Assembly (NCBI GenBank): GCA_963855995.1
Contig: OY979719.1
Location: forward strand, 16,649,312-16,713,311
DNA from: Muricea muricata
Taxonomy: Eukaryota; Cnidaria; Anthozoa; Malacalcyonacea; Plexauridae
Length of the DNA stretch: 64,000 bases
Reading direction: 5' to 3'
The position numbers were made by a program, and so were the translations under genes. Shown one piece after another: positions 32,722 through 43,815 of the stretch. The notes below the pieces were generated by a model. The model did no database searches. It saw only the letters and a program-made list of their open reading frames with translations, and had not been told where the DNA came from. Within the stretch, counting starts at the first letter, position 1. Each line of letters opens with the position of its first letter.

Positions 32722-33150
32722 CTGTCGACGTCGCTTAATTTAGAAACCGTAGACGGTCGGTAGCTGGTCGGTAGCATCATTGGTCTCGTTCCCAGATTCC
32801 TCTCGTCTCGATTAGACGAAGTTTTATTATAAATAGAAATTGTTTTGACGGTTTTCAGCTAGCTCGTTGTTAGCTCAGTCGTTTAGGCGTACGATTTCTA
32901 ATAGATTAGGCAGGGGTTCGAATTCCACCCGAGGCTTTTTTATTTTTAAAGTTCGTCAAACTTTTTTTCTTATATTATTTCCCTTTTATACGATTTTTGT
33001 AAGGGTTAGGTTTAGGGTTTGGGTCAGGGATTGGATTATTTAAAATTTTAAAAAGAAAGATCTATTAGTTTTATCAGACATATAGGCTTGGGATCGAGAT
33101 CAATGATGCTACCGACCGTCTACGGTTTCTAAATTTGCGTCGACGTCATC
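32722..33150. mobile_element. TIR element carrying a tRNA-like sequence
   Basis: The ends TTTAGAAACCGTAGACGGTC and its reverse complement (about 26-35 bp) bound a 430-bp unit. Outside both ends the string GTCGACG is also present. Inside are a tRNA-like segment (32865-32940) and a TTAGGGTTT-like tract (33000-33030). The superfamily is not assigned. Confidence 0.6.
32865..32940 (+). repeat. tRNA-like sequence (SINE head or tRNA pseudogene)
   Basis: It has a good A box (TTAGCTCAGTCGTTTAGG) and a near-perfect B box (GGGGTTCGAATTCC). The acceptor and T stems pair poorly, and the anticodon stem is weak, so a working tRNA is unlikely. Confidence 0.45.
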
Positions 33151-33281
33151 GTTGCGGTTGAATTCGGTTGAAGTTGTTTACTTTATGAGCAGGAAGTTTC
33201 AACTCCACCCTGCTGGGCGGTTAAACTGCTAACAATCCAACAATTTCCGCCGGTACATCTCAATTTAAATAATTTATAAGA

Positions 33282-34265
33282 TTATTGCGTTTGTGTACTG
33301 TTTTCTGGGCTGGTATAACTCTTGAAAAGCTTCACAGCTTCTCTTCTAAGCGTCTTGTTCGCCCAGAAAAAAATCAAGCTGTTTAAGGTCGAATTCATTG
33401 AGCTTAAAGTTTTGGCCCAAGTAAAGGCTATGGCGCTTGGTTCTTTTTCATTTTCGTCCCAAGGGTACTTGAATCCTCTGAGGACAATAGCACCAGGAAT
33501 GAAACAGGCAAACGCCATGAGAACAATTGCCAAATATGTTTTGGCCATCTTTAGCTCGCGTAAAAATGCAGCCATGCTTCCAGAAGCTTCGTCTTGACAA
33601 TTAGCCTGGTCACCAAGCGTGTACGCGCATGCTGGATTACGTTTTCTCTTTCGTGCAACACGAAATATGGAAATGTACGCGAACAACGATGTGAAACATA
33701 AAGTAGAAATTAAAATTATAGTGATAGTTGTGGATAGACGCCAATACAAGAAAAACGAAAGTGTGTTCGCCACGATAACAAGCCATAATATTGCCCAAAT
33801 TAACGTCAGTCGCGGCCTCGTCACTTTTCTACGATGCCAGATAGGATGAATGATCGCTGTGTATCGTTCCAAGTTTAATAGGAGTAGAGTCGCAATCGAC
33901 ATCCCGGTGAAAAAATACAATGTGGCCAAGTAGATTAAATTGTACGTACAGCTTGGTGTATCGTTTATTTCTTTAATGGCTTGTACCAGGAATAAGGGGT
34001 GGACGATCGTTACGACAGCAAGATCTACTGAAGAGAGCAGCATGATGACAAAGTAGCATAATTTCGAGCGCATATTTGTTGACTTCCAGAAGATATAGAG
34101 GACGAGAGAGTTGAGAATTGTTCCAACGACAGCGAAGACAATGTTTACAATACAGGCGACTATAAGGCTCCATGTGTAAGAACCGGTCGGTGAATGCATG
34201 ATAAAAGCCACATGACATAATTCCAGGACCATTTTGGAGTCCGAGAGGTTGGAATCGACGTTCAT
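33282..34265 (-). CDS. Class A seven-transmembrane receptor, array copy 6
   Basis: Intronless, 327 residues, MNVDSNLSDSKM. The N-terminal Cys is in LELCH. Landmarks: GTILNSLVLY, SSVDLAVV, NLERYTAI, CFIPGAI in TM6, and NSTLNSLIFF in TM7 with Ser where most copies have Cys. ICL2 is HRRKVTRPR, grouping it with the copy at 10313. ICL3 is shorter and keeps NC but not the following Cys. C-tail ends in STQTQ. The pre-TM3 Cys is kept (PSCTYN). Orphan receptor. Confidence 0.92.
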   Translation of the reverse strand: MNVDSNLSDSKMVLELCHVAFIMHSPTGSYTWSLIVACIVNIVFAVVGTILNSLVLYIFWKSTNMRSKLCYFVIMLLSSVDLAVVTIVHPLFLVQAIKEINDTPSCTYNLIYLATLYFFTGMSIATLLLLNLERYTAIIHPIWHRRKVTRPRLTLIWAILWLVIVANTLSFFLYWRLSTTITIILISTLCFTSLFAYISIFRVARKRKRNPACAYTLGDQANCQDEASGSMAAFLRELKMAKTYLAIVLMAFACFIPGAIVLRGFKYPWDENEKEPSAIAFTWAKTLSSMNSTLNSLIFFWANKTLRREAVKLFKSYTSPENSTQTQ

Positions 34266-34347
34266 CTTCTAATTTTCCTTGGTAATCTCTTGTTGTTCTG
34301 AGCGTGCTCGCCGGGTCTTGTCGCTAATGACTGCTCATAATGCTCGC

Positions 34348-34366
34348 TGCGCCAGTTTAAATCACG
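34348..34366 (-). promoter_or_regulatory. Shared GPCR upstream element (copy 6)
   Basis: CGTGATTTAAACTGGCGC in gene orientation, 83 bp before the ATG, close to the consensus. Confidence 0.45.
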
Positions 34367-34399
34367 AAGGAATGTCACGGCCGATGAATCACATATCGA

Positions 34400-35334
<935 letters not shown>

Positions 35335-35345
35335 TATATATATCA

Positions 35346-35745
35346 GGCAACTGCCAGATCTGGTGGAGCTACTCTCTATTTACAGTTTGATACTAGGTAT
35401 CGTGCTACATGTCTACACGTGGTAAATAGTTCAGTTCGTTTGTTCAAGAGGCATTATCTTTGTTTTTCATGATAGTCAGTTTTTCCTCAAGGCATAGGCT
35501 ACATCTTCTAGAACCAGCTTTGTAGGCCGGAACCTTCTTAAGTAACGACCATTTGATAGTGAATGGCTTTTTTGCTGCCTTCAGTTCCCACACATGCTTT
35601 GATAGCTCCGTTTCCATTGAGTACTTCTTGTTCGCGAGTGATTTGGCGTGGTTCCTAAATCTTGTTTTAAAGTCATCGGCGGTGACTCCAATGTACTTTA
35701 CTGGCTTGTTGTTGTCATCTTGAACAAAATTTTAAATCAGCTCGT
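35346..35745 (-). pseudogene. Retroelement C-terminus with GIY-YIG domain (frameshifted)
   Basis: The minus strand reads YIGVTADDFKTRFRNH, then TELSKHVWELK, then CSLCLEEKLTI, a pattern well known from the C-terminal endonuclease region of Penelope-like retroelements. One base change in phase after NKDNAS breaks the frame; the next frame continues [12 protein letters not shown] to a stop. The RT part is absent. It belongs to a family different from the pair at 20.1-22.0 kb. Confidence 0.75.
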
Positions 35746-36180
35746 TTGGATAGCTTTGGGAATATTTCTACATAAATTTAGTCTGGATCAACAGTAGTTT
35801 CGATATTAGTTCTAGATCAAAAGGTGTTTTGAGAAAAAAAAATGCGTTTGGAAAGAGTTCAGAATAAAGTGTGGTTCAAACTTTAACCCAAGATTAGCTA
35901 AGCCAACTTTGCATGTACAACAGACATCTGGAGACAAAACGATACTAAAAATTGTATTTCCTATGCTCTGGTTAAACTGACACGTTGTCAAGGACTCCAG
36001 CGCCTACTTAAGAGGAGGATATATAGATTTGATAAACACGAAATGTTGACTTCGAGGAATCGAGATCAGTTTACAATATCCGCCTATTAGATTCACTCTA
36101 CTCTTTCTACTTCACGATAGTAGGCGCGGCTCATCAACTACTTCCTGTGCTAGAAATTAGTGCTCTTTGTCTCTTCTTTT
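35746..36180. other. Intergenic with a GPCR 3'-flank remnant
   Basis: From 36030 to 36150 the sequence TTGACTTCGAGGAATC and CTTCCTGTGCTAG resembles the 3' flank of minus-strand receptors (as at 1838-1935), but no receptor codons follow. It suggests a lost copy. Confidence 0.4.
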
Positions 36181-36574
36181 TAAAGTGTTTATGAAACGAA
36201 ATTTTGTCCCACGATTTGTCGACGATTGCATTGTTTAAATCCCATCATAACTTCTTTGATAGAATTTCTGTAACTGTCTTACTTCTCGACATACTCAATT
36301 TTATATTTGATACGCGGAAAATAACAAGCACAAACGTCTTTTCAAAAAGCTTCAGGCATTTAAAATCAATTACCAGGCCAGGATGTTAATCATAGCATAC
36401 ACAGATGCAAGGGTTGTTTATAGTTATATAGTTTAAGGGTAGCATATCCAATAAAGTTTACTCTCGACAAGGAAGAGAGTTACCAAAAAGCCGTATATTG
36501 TCATTTTAACTGATCTTATTGCCATGCAATCAACAAAATGTTGGACAAAATTTCGTTTCATAAACATTTTAAGA
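36181..36574. mobile_element. MITE with TTTATGAAACGAAATTTTGTCC ends (family F2)
   Basis: The terminal repeats AGTGTTTATGAAACGAAATT and its reverse complement (about 27 bp) bound a 394-bp unit. A second, 5'-clipped copy sits at 38226-38690 as part of duplication D. A related left end, AAGTGCTTATGAAACGAAAA, lies at 63711 in an INO80 intron. Confidence 0.75.
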
Positions 36575-38222
36575 CTTTATTAACTCTTTACCATATATGG
36601 TATAAAAGGATACATGCATTAGAACGTGCTTTAAAATAAAACTGAAAGAGTTTTTGTGCCTTAAATTATATGTCTGCTTCCTCTTTGGGGGGAGGAGTTT
36701 ATAAAGTTTGTGATGTGAATTTGATGTTATTCTATAAACCAGCTTTAAACATAACATTTGCCTTCGATTGGCAGAGGCATATCTGTGACAGAATGTTCCG
36801 CAGGCGCATATTGATTAGAATCTCCTCATTTTAAATACAAATCGCAATGATCTTTGCTGGGCGCATTTTAACTCATCCACAGGCGATCATGGCTGCAGCC
36901 ACTCAGTTACGTTAAGTCCGTTACTCGTTATGGTATTTAGAAAAATGCTGTATAAAGATTAATGGTTCCATCATCAGTTAAAACAATAATTTTATCTTCA
37001 TTGAATACAAACATACCCTATTTTAAAATTAAAGGACATCACTTTAAAGCTCGTTAATGTTGAAATTGGGCTGCTTTTAATTCGATGAAATTTGTGTAAC
37101 TTTCAAGTATAAGTTTCTCTATGCTTCACTCAGCATTTAGCCGAAGACATTCACAGGTGAAACTAGTTCTAGATGAGATTATTCAGTGACAGATAGGCAA
37201 ATTGAAATGAGAGAATTGAGGTGAAAAGAGCAGAGACCACTTGTAGCTTGCACCATCCTCAGCACTTATAGTTCAGTACACTCTTTCCATTTCGTTATGC
37301 GCGTGTATTCTATTGACTTCGAATCAGCCAATAGTGATGTCTTCTTTGGCCAGTTGCTAGCATTCAGCTATTGGTTCTTGACGCTATTAGGCACGTATAA
37401 TGAAATAGATACTAATTTTTGCAAAAACCTAGACAATGCCATAGATAATCAGTTTTATGTTTAGTAAGAAATCCTTTAGACCATGTATAATCCTATCTGT
37501 TATGGTTTGTTCACATATCTGACTCTAGACATGGAAAATGCCACGATAAGAATATTGAACCAAGTTGGCGTAGACATCTGGCTATTTTTCTATCTTTCCA
37601 TACAGCCGAATTTTCCCACACTTAGAAAACTAACGTGGAGTAAAGATTCGGTAATGGTTCGGCTACTTCGGCTACTCTTGCCAAATATTTATTCCACGCG
37701 CCTATGCCATCACATGTTGTCTTGGAATCGTCCCAATAATGCGTGGTGAGCAATTACCATATACAGAGGGCTGCAGCGGCATATACACGACCAGTCTGAT
37801 GTGTGATCTTGTGGCATAGTCCGTGCAGATTTAAACCGGCGCAGATGAAGTAGTTGTCATTGATACTGACAAGAAGAGCAAGTGAAGAAGAAAAAAAAGG
37901 GTAGGGTTCAACGCTGATTTCAATTACTCAGAAGCCGCATTACTCCTGGAAAAATGCCTGGTATCCTACGTTGTTCATTCGCCAACTCCATCTGGAACAG
38001 CACAGCTGCCTGTGTTGTGAACCTTGTGTTCGCTGTCGCTTGAACAATCCTCAGTTATCTGTATTTTCTGGGATTCAACAAAACTGCGCTCGAAATTATC
38101 CTACTTTGTCATCATGTTGCTCTCTTCAGCGGATCTTGCTGTGGTAGCGATCGTCTATTCCATATTGCTGCAAGCCATCAACGAAATCAACGGAACGCCA
38201 AACTGTGTTTACAAGATAACGA
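36190..38222. repeat. Tandem duplication D, copy 1
   Basis: About 2.0-2.2 kb, repeated in direct tandem at 38218-40417. It contains the MITE, unlabelled flank, and the first third of a plus-strand receptor. The junction lies at AAGATAACGAAATTTT, where receptor codons run into the MITE end. Confidence 0.9.
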
Positions 38223-38226
38223 AATT
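37890..38226 (+). pseudogene. GPCR relic: 5' third made by tandem duplication
   Basis: It is homologous to 40078-40426, the N-terminus through ECL1 of the intact plus-strand receptor. The start codon is lost (GGGTAGGGTTC against AAGATGAGCTTC). There is a deletion in the PSYIWNS region and a frameshift in TM1 after CVVNLVFAVA. TM2 (SSADLAVVAIV) reads well. The copy stops at NCVYKIT, exactly at the duplication junction. Confidence 0.88.
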
Positions 38227-40417
38227 TTCTCCCACAATTTGTTGATTGCATTGTTAAGATCAGTTAAAATCCCACTTTAACTTCTTTAGTAGAATCTTTG
38301 TAACTGTCTTTACTTCTCGAAATATTCAATTTTATATTTTATACGAAAATAACCACCACAAGGTCATTTTAAAAAGGTTCAGGTATTTAAAAAGCAGTTT
38401 AAATATTACATAATAAATTGCCAAGCCTGGATGTTAATCATAGCATGCACACATGCAAGGGTAGTTTTAGTTCTTTTACATTCTTATATGTTACGAGATA
38501 AGCAATCTCATAGACACGCATTATACAGTATGACGTCGATGATTTTGCATATTTGCATATTCAATAAGGTTGATTACCAAAAAATCTACCAAAGAAGTTA
38601 TATTGTCATTTTAATTGATCTTATTGCCATGCAATCAAGTGAATCAACAAAATGTTAGACAAAATTTTGTTTCATAAACATTTTAAGACTTTATTAACTC
38701 TTTACCATATGTGGTATAAAAGGATACATGCATTAGAACGTGCTTTAAAATAAAACTGAAAGAGTTTTTGTGCCTTAAATTATATGTCTGCTTCCTCTTT
38801 GGGGGGAGGGGGGGGGGAGGGGGGGAGGAGTTTATAAAGTTTGTGATGTGAATTTGATGTTATTCTATAAACGAGCTTTCAACATAAGATTTGTCTTCGA
38901 ATGACAGAGGCGTATCTGTGCCAGAATGTTCCGCAGGCGCATATTGATTAGAATTTCCTCATTTTAAATACAAATCGCAATGATCTTTGCTGGGCGCATT
39001 TTAACTCATCCACTGGCGATCATGGTTGCTGCCACTCAGTTCTGTTAAGTCCGTTAGTCGTTATGGTATTTGGAAAAATGTTGTATGAAAATGGTTGCAT
39101 GCATCAGTTAAAACAATAATTTTACCTTTACTGAATGCAAACATGCTCTATTTTAAAATTAAAGGACATCACTTTAAAACTCATTAATCTTGAAATTGGG
39201 CTGTTTTAAATTTAATAAAATTTGTGTGATTTTCTTGAAGTCTTGCTATTCTTTACACAGCATTGAGCCAAAGACACTCACAGATGAAACAAGTTCTAGA
39301 TGAGTTTATTCAGTGACAGATTTGCTAATAGGCAAGTTTATACACCGATATATCTGGGGCGAAGTGCTTTCTTTTTTGTGGTGTTTATAATATTTGCTTG
39401 CCACGGAATTTAAATTCACTTCGAAGAATTCAGATGAAAAGAGCAGAGACCAGTTATAGCTTACACCATCCTCGGCACTTATAGTTTAGTACACTCTTTC
39501 TATTTGGTTATACGCGTGTATTATAATGACTTTGACCACCCAATAGTGATGTCATCTTTGGCTAGTTACTAGCATTCAGCTATTGGTTCTTGATGCAAAA
39601 ATTCATTTGACACGTATATAATGCAATAGATACCAATTTTTGCAAAAACTTAGACAATAACCATAGATAAGTTTTATGCTTAGTAAGAAATCCTTCAGAC
39701 CGTAGAATCGAAATCCAGAGTCGAAATCCTTCGACAGCATAATTCTATTTGTTATGGTTTATTCACATATCTGACTCCACACATGGAAAATGTTACGATA
39801 AAGATATTGAACCAAGTTGGTGTAAACATCCGGTTAGGAGTGTATATCTATTTCGTTTCAAAATTCTTGCCAAATACTTATTCTACGCCCCAATACCATC
39901 ACATGATGTCTTGGAATCGTCCCAATAATGAGTGGTGAGTAATTACCATACATGGAGAGCTGATGACCAGTCTGATCTTGTAACATGATCTTTTAGCATT
40001 AAACCGGTGCAAATAAAGTAGTTGTCATTGATATTGACAAGAAAAGCAAGTTGAAAAGAACAAAAAGGGTAGCTGTGACAAAAAGATGAGCTTCAATGCT
40101 GATTTCAATTACTCAGATGTCCAACAAGTCCTGGAAAAATGCCTGGTATCTTATGTCGTTCGTTCGCCAACACCTTCATACATCTGGAACAGCATAGCTG
40201 CCTGTGTTGTAAACCTCGTCTTCGCTTTCGCTGGAACAATCCTCAATTCTCTCGTCCTCTATATTTTCTTGAAGTCAACAAAAATGCGCTCGAAATTATC
40301 CTACTTTGTCATTATGCTGCTCTCTTCAGCGGATCTTGCTGTGGTAGTGATCGTCCATTCAACATTCTTGCTGCAATCCATCAACGAAATCAACGGAACG
40401 CCAAACTGTGTTTATAA
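38218..40417. repeat. Tandem duplication D, copy 2
   Basis: Second unit, which flows into the complete receptor at 40086. A G-rich run (38795-38828) is expanded relative to copy 1. Confidence 0.9.
39996..40010 (+). promoter_or_regulatory. Shared GPCR upstream element (plus-strand copy)
   Basis: GCATTAAACCGGTGC, 76 bp before the ATG. It keeps the TTAAACCGGYGC half. The relic in copy 1 has TTTAAACCGGCGC at 37831-37843. Confidence 0.4.
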
Positions 40418-41039
40418 GATAACGTACATGTTTTCACTCCACTTCTTCACCGGAGTGTCTGTTTCGACATTGCTGATACTTAATATCGAGCGATATATGG
40501 CGATAATGTATCCTATTTCGCATCGTAATACAGCGACAAAGCCGCGACTAATGTTCATTTGGGCAATATTATGGCTGCTCAACGTAGGGAACGTTGTTTC
40601 TCGTTTCATTCTCCGACTTCTGTCCGAATTCATCACGGGAATAGTAATCTGCATATTTTGTGGCTCATCGTTGTTTACATACGTTTCAATCTTTCGTGTC
40701 GTGAGAAAGAGGAAGAGTATTGCAGATTTTAACAGCGAATTGTCGGGAAACATGTCAGCATTTTTAAGTGAATTGAAGATGGCGAAAACCTTCTTCATAA
40801 TTGTCGTTTTAACGTTTGCTTGTTTTCTGCCTGCTGGTATTTTGACTGCACAAGATTACCCTTGGCACGATAGTGAGCAAAAACGTGTCTCTATCACTTT
40901 GGCTTTCACTTGGACAAACACTTTAACCTCAATGAATTCGACTTTAAATTGTTTGGTATTTTTCTGGGCGAACAAAATGCTTAGAAGAGAAGCCTTAAAA
41001 CTTTGCAAGAACGTTTCCAACGCAGGAAATAGTCCATGA
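40086..41039 (+). CDS. Class A seven-transmembrane receptor, array copy 7 (plus strand)
   Basis: Intronless, 317 residues, the shortest copy and the only intact one on the plus strand. MSFNADFNYSD, N-terminal Cys in LEKC, GTILNSLVLY, SSADLAVV, NIERYMAI, CFLPAGI, NSTLNCLVFF. ICL3 is shortened and lacks the Cys cluster of its paralogues (RKRKSIADFNSELSG). ICL2 reads MYPISHRNTATKPR, with Ser for the Trp found in others (HPIWH). ECL3 is DYPWHDSEQKR. It sits at the right edge of tandem duplication D, whose left copy has become a pseudogene. Confidence 0.92.
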   Translation: MSFNADFNYSDVQQVLEKCLVSYVVRSPTPSYIWNSIAACVVNLVFAFAGTILNSLVLYIFLKSTKMRSKLSYFVIMLLSSADLAVVVIVHSTFLLQSINEINGTPNCVYKITYMFSLHFFTGVSVSTLLILNIERYMAIMYPISHRNTATKPRLMFIWAILWLLNVGNVVSRFILRLLSEFITGIVICIFCGSSLFTYVSIFRVVRKRKSIADFNSELSGNMSAFLSELKMAKTFFIIVVLTFACFLPAGILTAQDYPWHDSEQKRVSITLAFTWTNTLTSMNSTLNCLVFFWANKMLRREALKLCKNVSNAGNSP

Positions 41040-41101
41040 ACAGTAACTACTTACCATAATCAAATCATTTTTGCAATAATATTCTACACAACGAATTTTT
41101 T

Positions 41102-41144
41102 GTTGTTCTCTGCAGTGCCAGATTAATATGAATCTAGTTTTTCA
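41102..41144 (+). repeat. SINE tail fragment
   Basis: TTGTTCTCTGCAGTGCCAGATTAATATGAATCTAG-like sequence matching the tail of the SINE-like copy at 8329, without the tRNA-like head. Confidence 0.45.
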
Positions 41145-41477
41145 TATCTTTGAGGATGGTTCTAAAATAAAAAATGAAATTCTACACAAGTCTAGGTAAT
41201 ATATTCTGTTCATGTTTCTGTAAGGGGTTTTATTTGAACGGGCAGCCGATAGATTTTGTAATTAACAATATCACTTGTATAATATAGGGCTGGAATATTA
41301 GGAAATAGAAAGCTGGCTTTCTAGCACAGGAAATCAGTTCATGAATCGAACCTACGTGAACATCTTAATATAAGGGGAGATATAGCTCTGCTGAGGCACC
41401 CTACTGTTCCTTCGCTATGTCCTAAGTCCATGCAATTCTGTAATTATGATTTCCTTAATTCTATTTGAAATAGAATA

Positions 41478-41686
41478 AAGGCCTGTTCAAACAAAGCCAA
41501 AATGTTGGTCCAACATCACCCAACTAACATTGTTGGACGCAACATGATGACCTCGTTTGAACACCATGTTGGATGCTGTTGAAAGATGGGGCTTGATTTT
41601 AATCTTGCTTAAAATTTCGTCCAACATCATGCAACATTGTTGGGCCAACAATCTTGCATGATGGTGGCTTCGTTTGAACAGGCCTT
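41478..41686. mobile_element. MITE with AAGGCCTGTTCAAAC ends
   Basis: TIRs AAGGCCTGTTCAAAC and GTTTGAACAGGCCTT bound 209 bp. The interior repeats CCAACAT and ATGTTGG words in both directions. The superfamily is not determined. Confidence 0.85.
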
Positions 41687-41689
41687 AAA

Positions 41690-42727
41690 ACATATCCCTT
41701 TGGAATATGTTTTATTTTGGAATATGTTTTATTTTGTATTTTGTTTCTATTTGTAAAGTATATTTTGGGTGGAATTTGGTATGATCTACTTTTGTGTTTC
41801 AAAACTATAGTTTCCTTCTACTTTTGTGTTTACAAAAGTATAGTTTCCTTGCGAGAAGGCTATTTTGAAGCCATCATACCGGCAAACTAAAAGGTGTTGA
41901 CTGATATACTTCTCCCCCCCCCCCACATTCTATCCCGCGTACCGTTCAGCTGCAGTGGAGGAACTTCGACCATCATACCAAACTTTGAAATTTCATTGCT
42001 AAATAATTGGGGTTATGTTATTTATGGTATGACCTGGCCAGAATAATGGCGGATCAGCCAGTCCATCGTTTTTTATTGGCCAGAAATGCAATCGATGCTG
42101 CATAATGAACATGCGTAATACGACATGCGTGGGGACACAAACTTCAAAGATTCCTTATTTCCTATTTTGTGCATGGGACCCAAAAAACACAAGGCCTACA
42201 ATTAAAGTTCCCAGTTTTAAACATGCCTTTCTACTATAGGTTATGTTACTCACAAATGTATATCAGTGCCCTTTGTTGATAAAATCAAAATTTATAATTC
42301 ATGAAAAATACAAAAGGAATACATATTTAATCAGTATCTGTGCAGATCGGATAGCGATTTTGCCCTGATTTATATAAATTTGAGGTTGATTTTCTTACCA
42401 AATATAATTTATTTCTTTGAGATTATGACAGAATACGCACGTTTTCATCCTGGCATTATATAAGTGCATTAAAGCATTCGCATCCAATCTGTATCTGATC
42501 TGCAACCGCTCGCCCTCGGACTACATATCGCCTGCTCAACACTATTACACACAGTACATTACCAAATTCTGGTCTAGAATAATATTACAGTAAAAAATGT
42601 ATCGCTAACGTTTGAGAAAATGATATGAAACATAATTTGTAGTTGTCATTTTACAGAAGTTTATTTACTGAAGAGTTTTTTAAATTGATCAGTCCAGTGT
42701 TTCTGCTTTAAGATAACTAGTTGCTGT
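41690..42727. other. Intergenic with small local duplications
   Basis: GGAATATGTTTTATTTTG is doubled at 41701-41735, and TCTACTTTTGTGTTT...TATAGTTTCCTT is doubled at 41785-41851. There is a C10 run at 41915. No gene supported. Confidence 0.45.
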
Positions 42728-43717
42728 TTATGAACTGTCTTCTTTGGTGGAAAAACGCTTGACAAGTTTCGAGGCTTCCTGTCTGAGCATTCTGTTCGCC
42801 CAGAAAAAAATCACACAATTTAGGGTCGAGTTCATTGTGATCAAAGTGTTGGTCCAAGTGTAAGCAATAGTCACGGAGCTTCGTTCCTTCTCGCTTTTGT
42901 TCCAAGGGTATTTTAAGACATGAATACCAATTCCAGATGGTAGAAAACAAACGAACGCCAAAACGACAATTGCAAAGTAGGTTTTTGCCATCTTTAGTTC
43001 ACGTAAAAATGCAGCCATGTTTCCAGGCTCTTTACCTTGACGATCACCACAGTTCGTGTCGTGTCCGACTGTATTGCAAGCTCCGACACCCTTTCGCTTT
43101 CGTGCAACACGAAATATTGAAACGTATGTGACCAACGTTGTACAGCATAACGTTGAAATAACAATTAGCACGATAATTTTTGATAGGAGTGGCAAAACCA
43201 AACGAGAAACAACGTTTATCATGTTGAGTAGGCACATTATAATCCAAATGAACATTAATCGCCTCTTTGTTGCTGCTGTGAGGTGCCAAATGGGATGCAT
43301 TATTGCCGTGTAGCGCTCGATATTCAGTATGAGTAGAGTCGAAACAGACATCCCCGTGAACAAGTAGAGTGTGGACATGTAAAATACTTTGTACGTACAG
43401 TTGGGTGTTCCATTTATTTCGTTGATGGCTTGCAACAAGAATGTGGAATGGACGATCGTTACCACAGCAAGATCCGCTGAAGAGAGCAGCATGATGAAAA
43501 AGAGGGATGATTTCGAGCGTATTTTTGACTTCCAGAAAATGTAGAGGACGAGAGAATTGAGGATTGTTCCAGCAACAGCGAAGACAATGTTTACAACACT
43601 GGCAGTTATGATGTTCCAGATGTATGAAGGAGTCGGCGAATGAACGACGTAGGATACGAGGCATTTTTCCAGGACTTGTTTGTCATTTGAGAAGTTGAAA
43701 TCAGGCTTGAAGCTCAT
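42728..43717 (-). CDS. Class A seven-transmembrane receptor, array copy 8
   Basis: Intronless, 329 residues, MSFKPDFNFSND, the same N-terminus as the two deleted relics, so it is close to their parent. GTILNSLVLY, one codon missing in ICL1 (WKSKIRS against WKSTKIRS), SSADLAVV, NIERYTAI, CFLPSGI, NSTLNCVIFF. At the probable W4.50 position it has Cys (FIWIIMCLLN against FIWIILWLLN). ICL3 has AC and NC but Asp-Arg in place of the last Cys. The right flank matches duplication B. Probably functional, with the TM4 change worth noting. Confidence 0.92.
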   Translation of the reverse strand: MSFKPDFNFSNDKQVLEKCLVSYVVHSPTPSYIWNIITASVVNIVFAVAGTILNSLVLYIFWKSKIRSKSSLFFIMLLSSADLAVVTIVHSTFLLQAINEINGTPNCTYKVFYMSTLYLFTGMSVSTLLILNIERYTAIMHPIWHLTAATKRRLMFIWIIMCLLNMINVVSRLVLPLLSKIIVLIVISTLCCTTLVTYVSIFRVARKRKGVGACNTVGHDTNCGDRQGKEPGNMAAFLRELKMAKTYFAIVVLAFVCFLPSGIGIHVLKYPWNKSEKERSSVTIAYTWTNTLITMNSTLNCVIFFWANRMLRQEASKLVKRFSTKEDSS

Positions 43718-43796
43718 CTTTCTATCAAAGATATAAGAGAGCTGCTCTTTTTAACTTACTGTTCTTCTCAATGTCAATGAATTAGCTACTATAATA

Positions 43797-43815
43797 CGGC
43801 GGTTTAGATCACGGA
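43797..43815 (-). promoter_or_regulatory. Shared GPCR upstream element (copy 8)
   Basis: GTCCGTGATCTAAACCGCC in gene orientation, 80 bp before the ATG, shared with the two B-copy relics. Confidence 0.4.

Noticed and set aside
32865-32940. Functional tRNA gene
   Set aside because: A and B boxes are present but the acceptor, T and anticodon stems do not pair properly.
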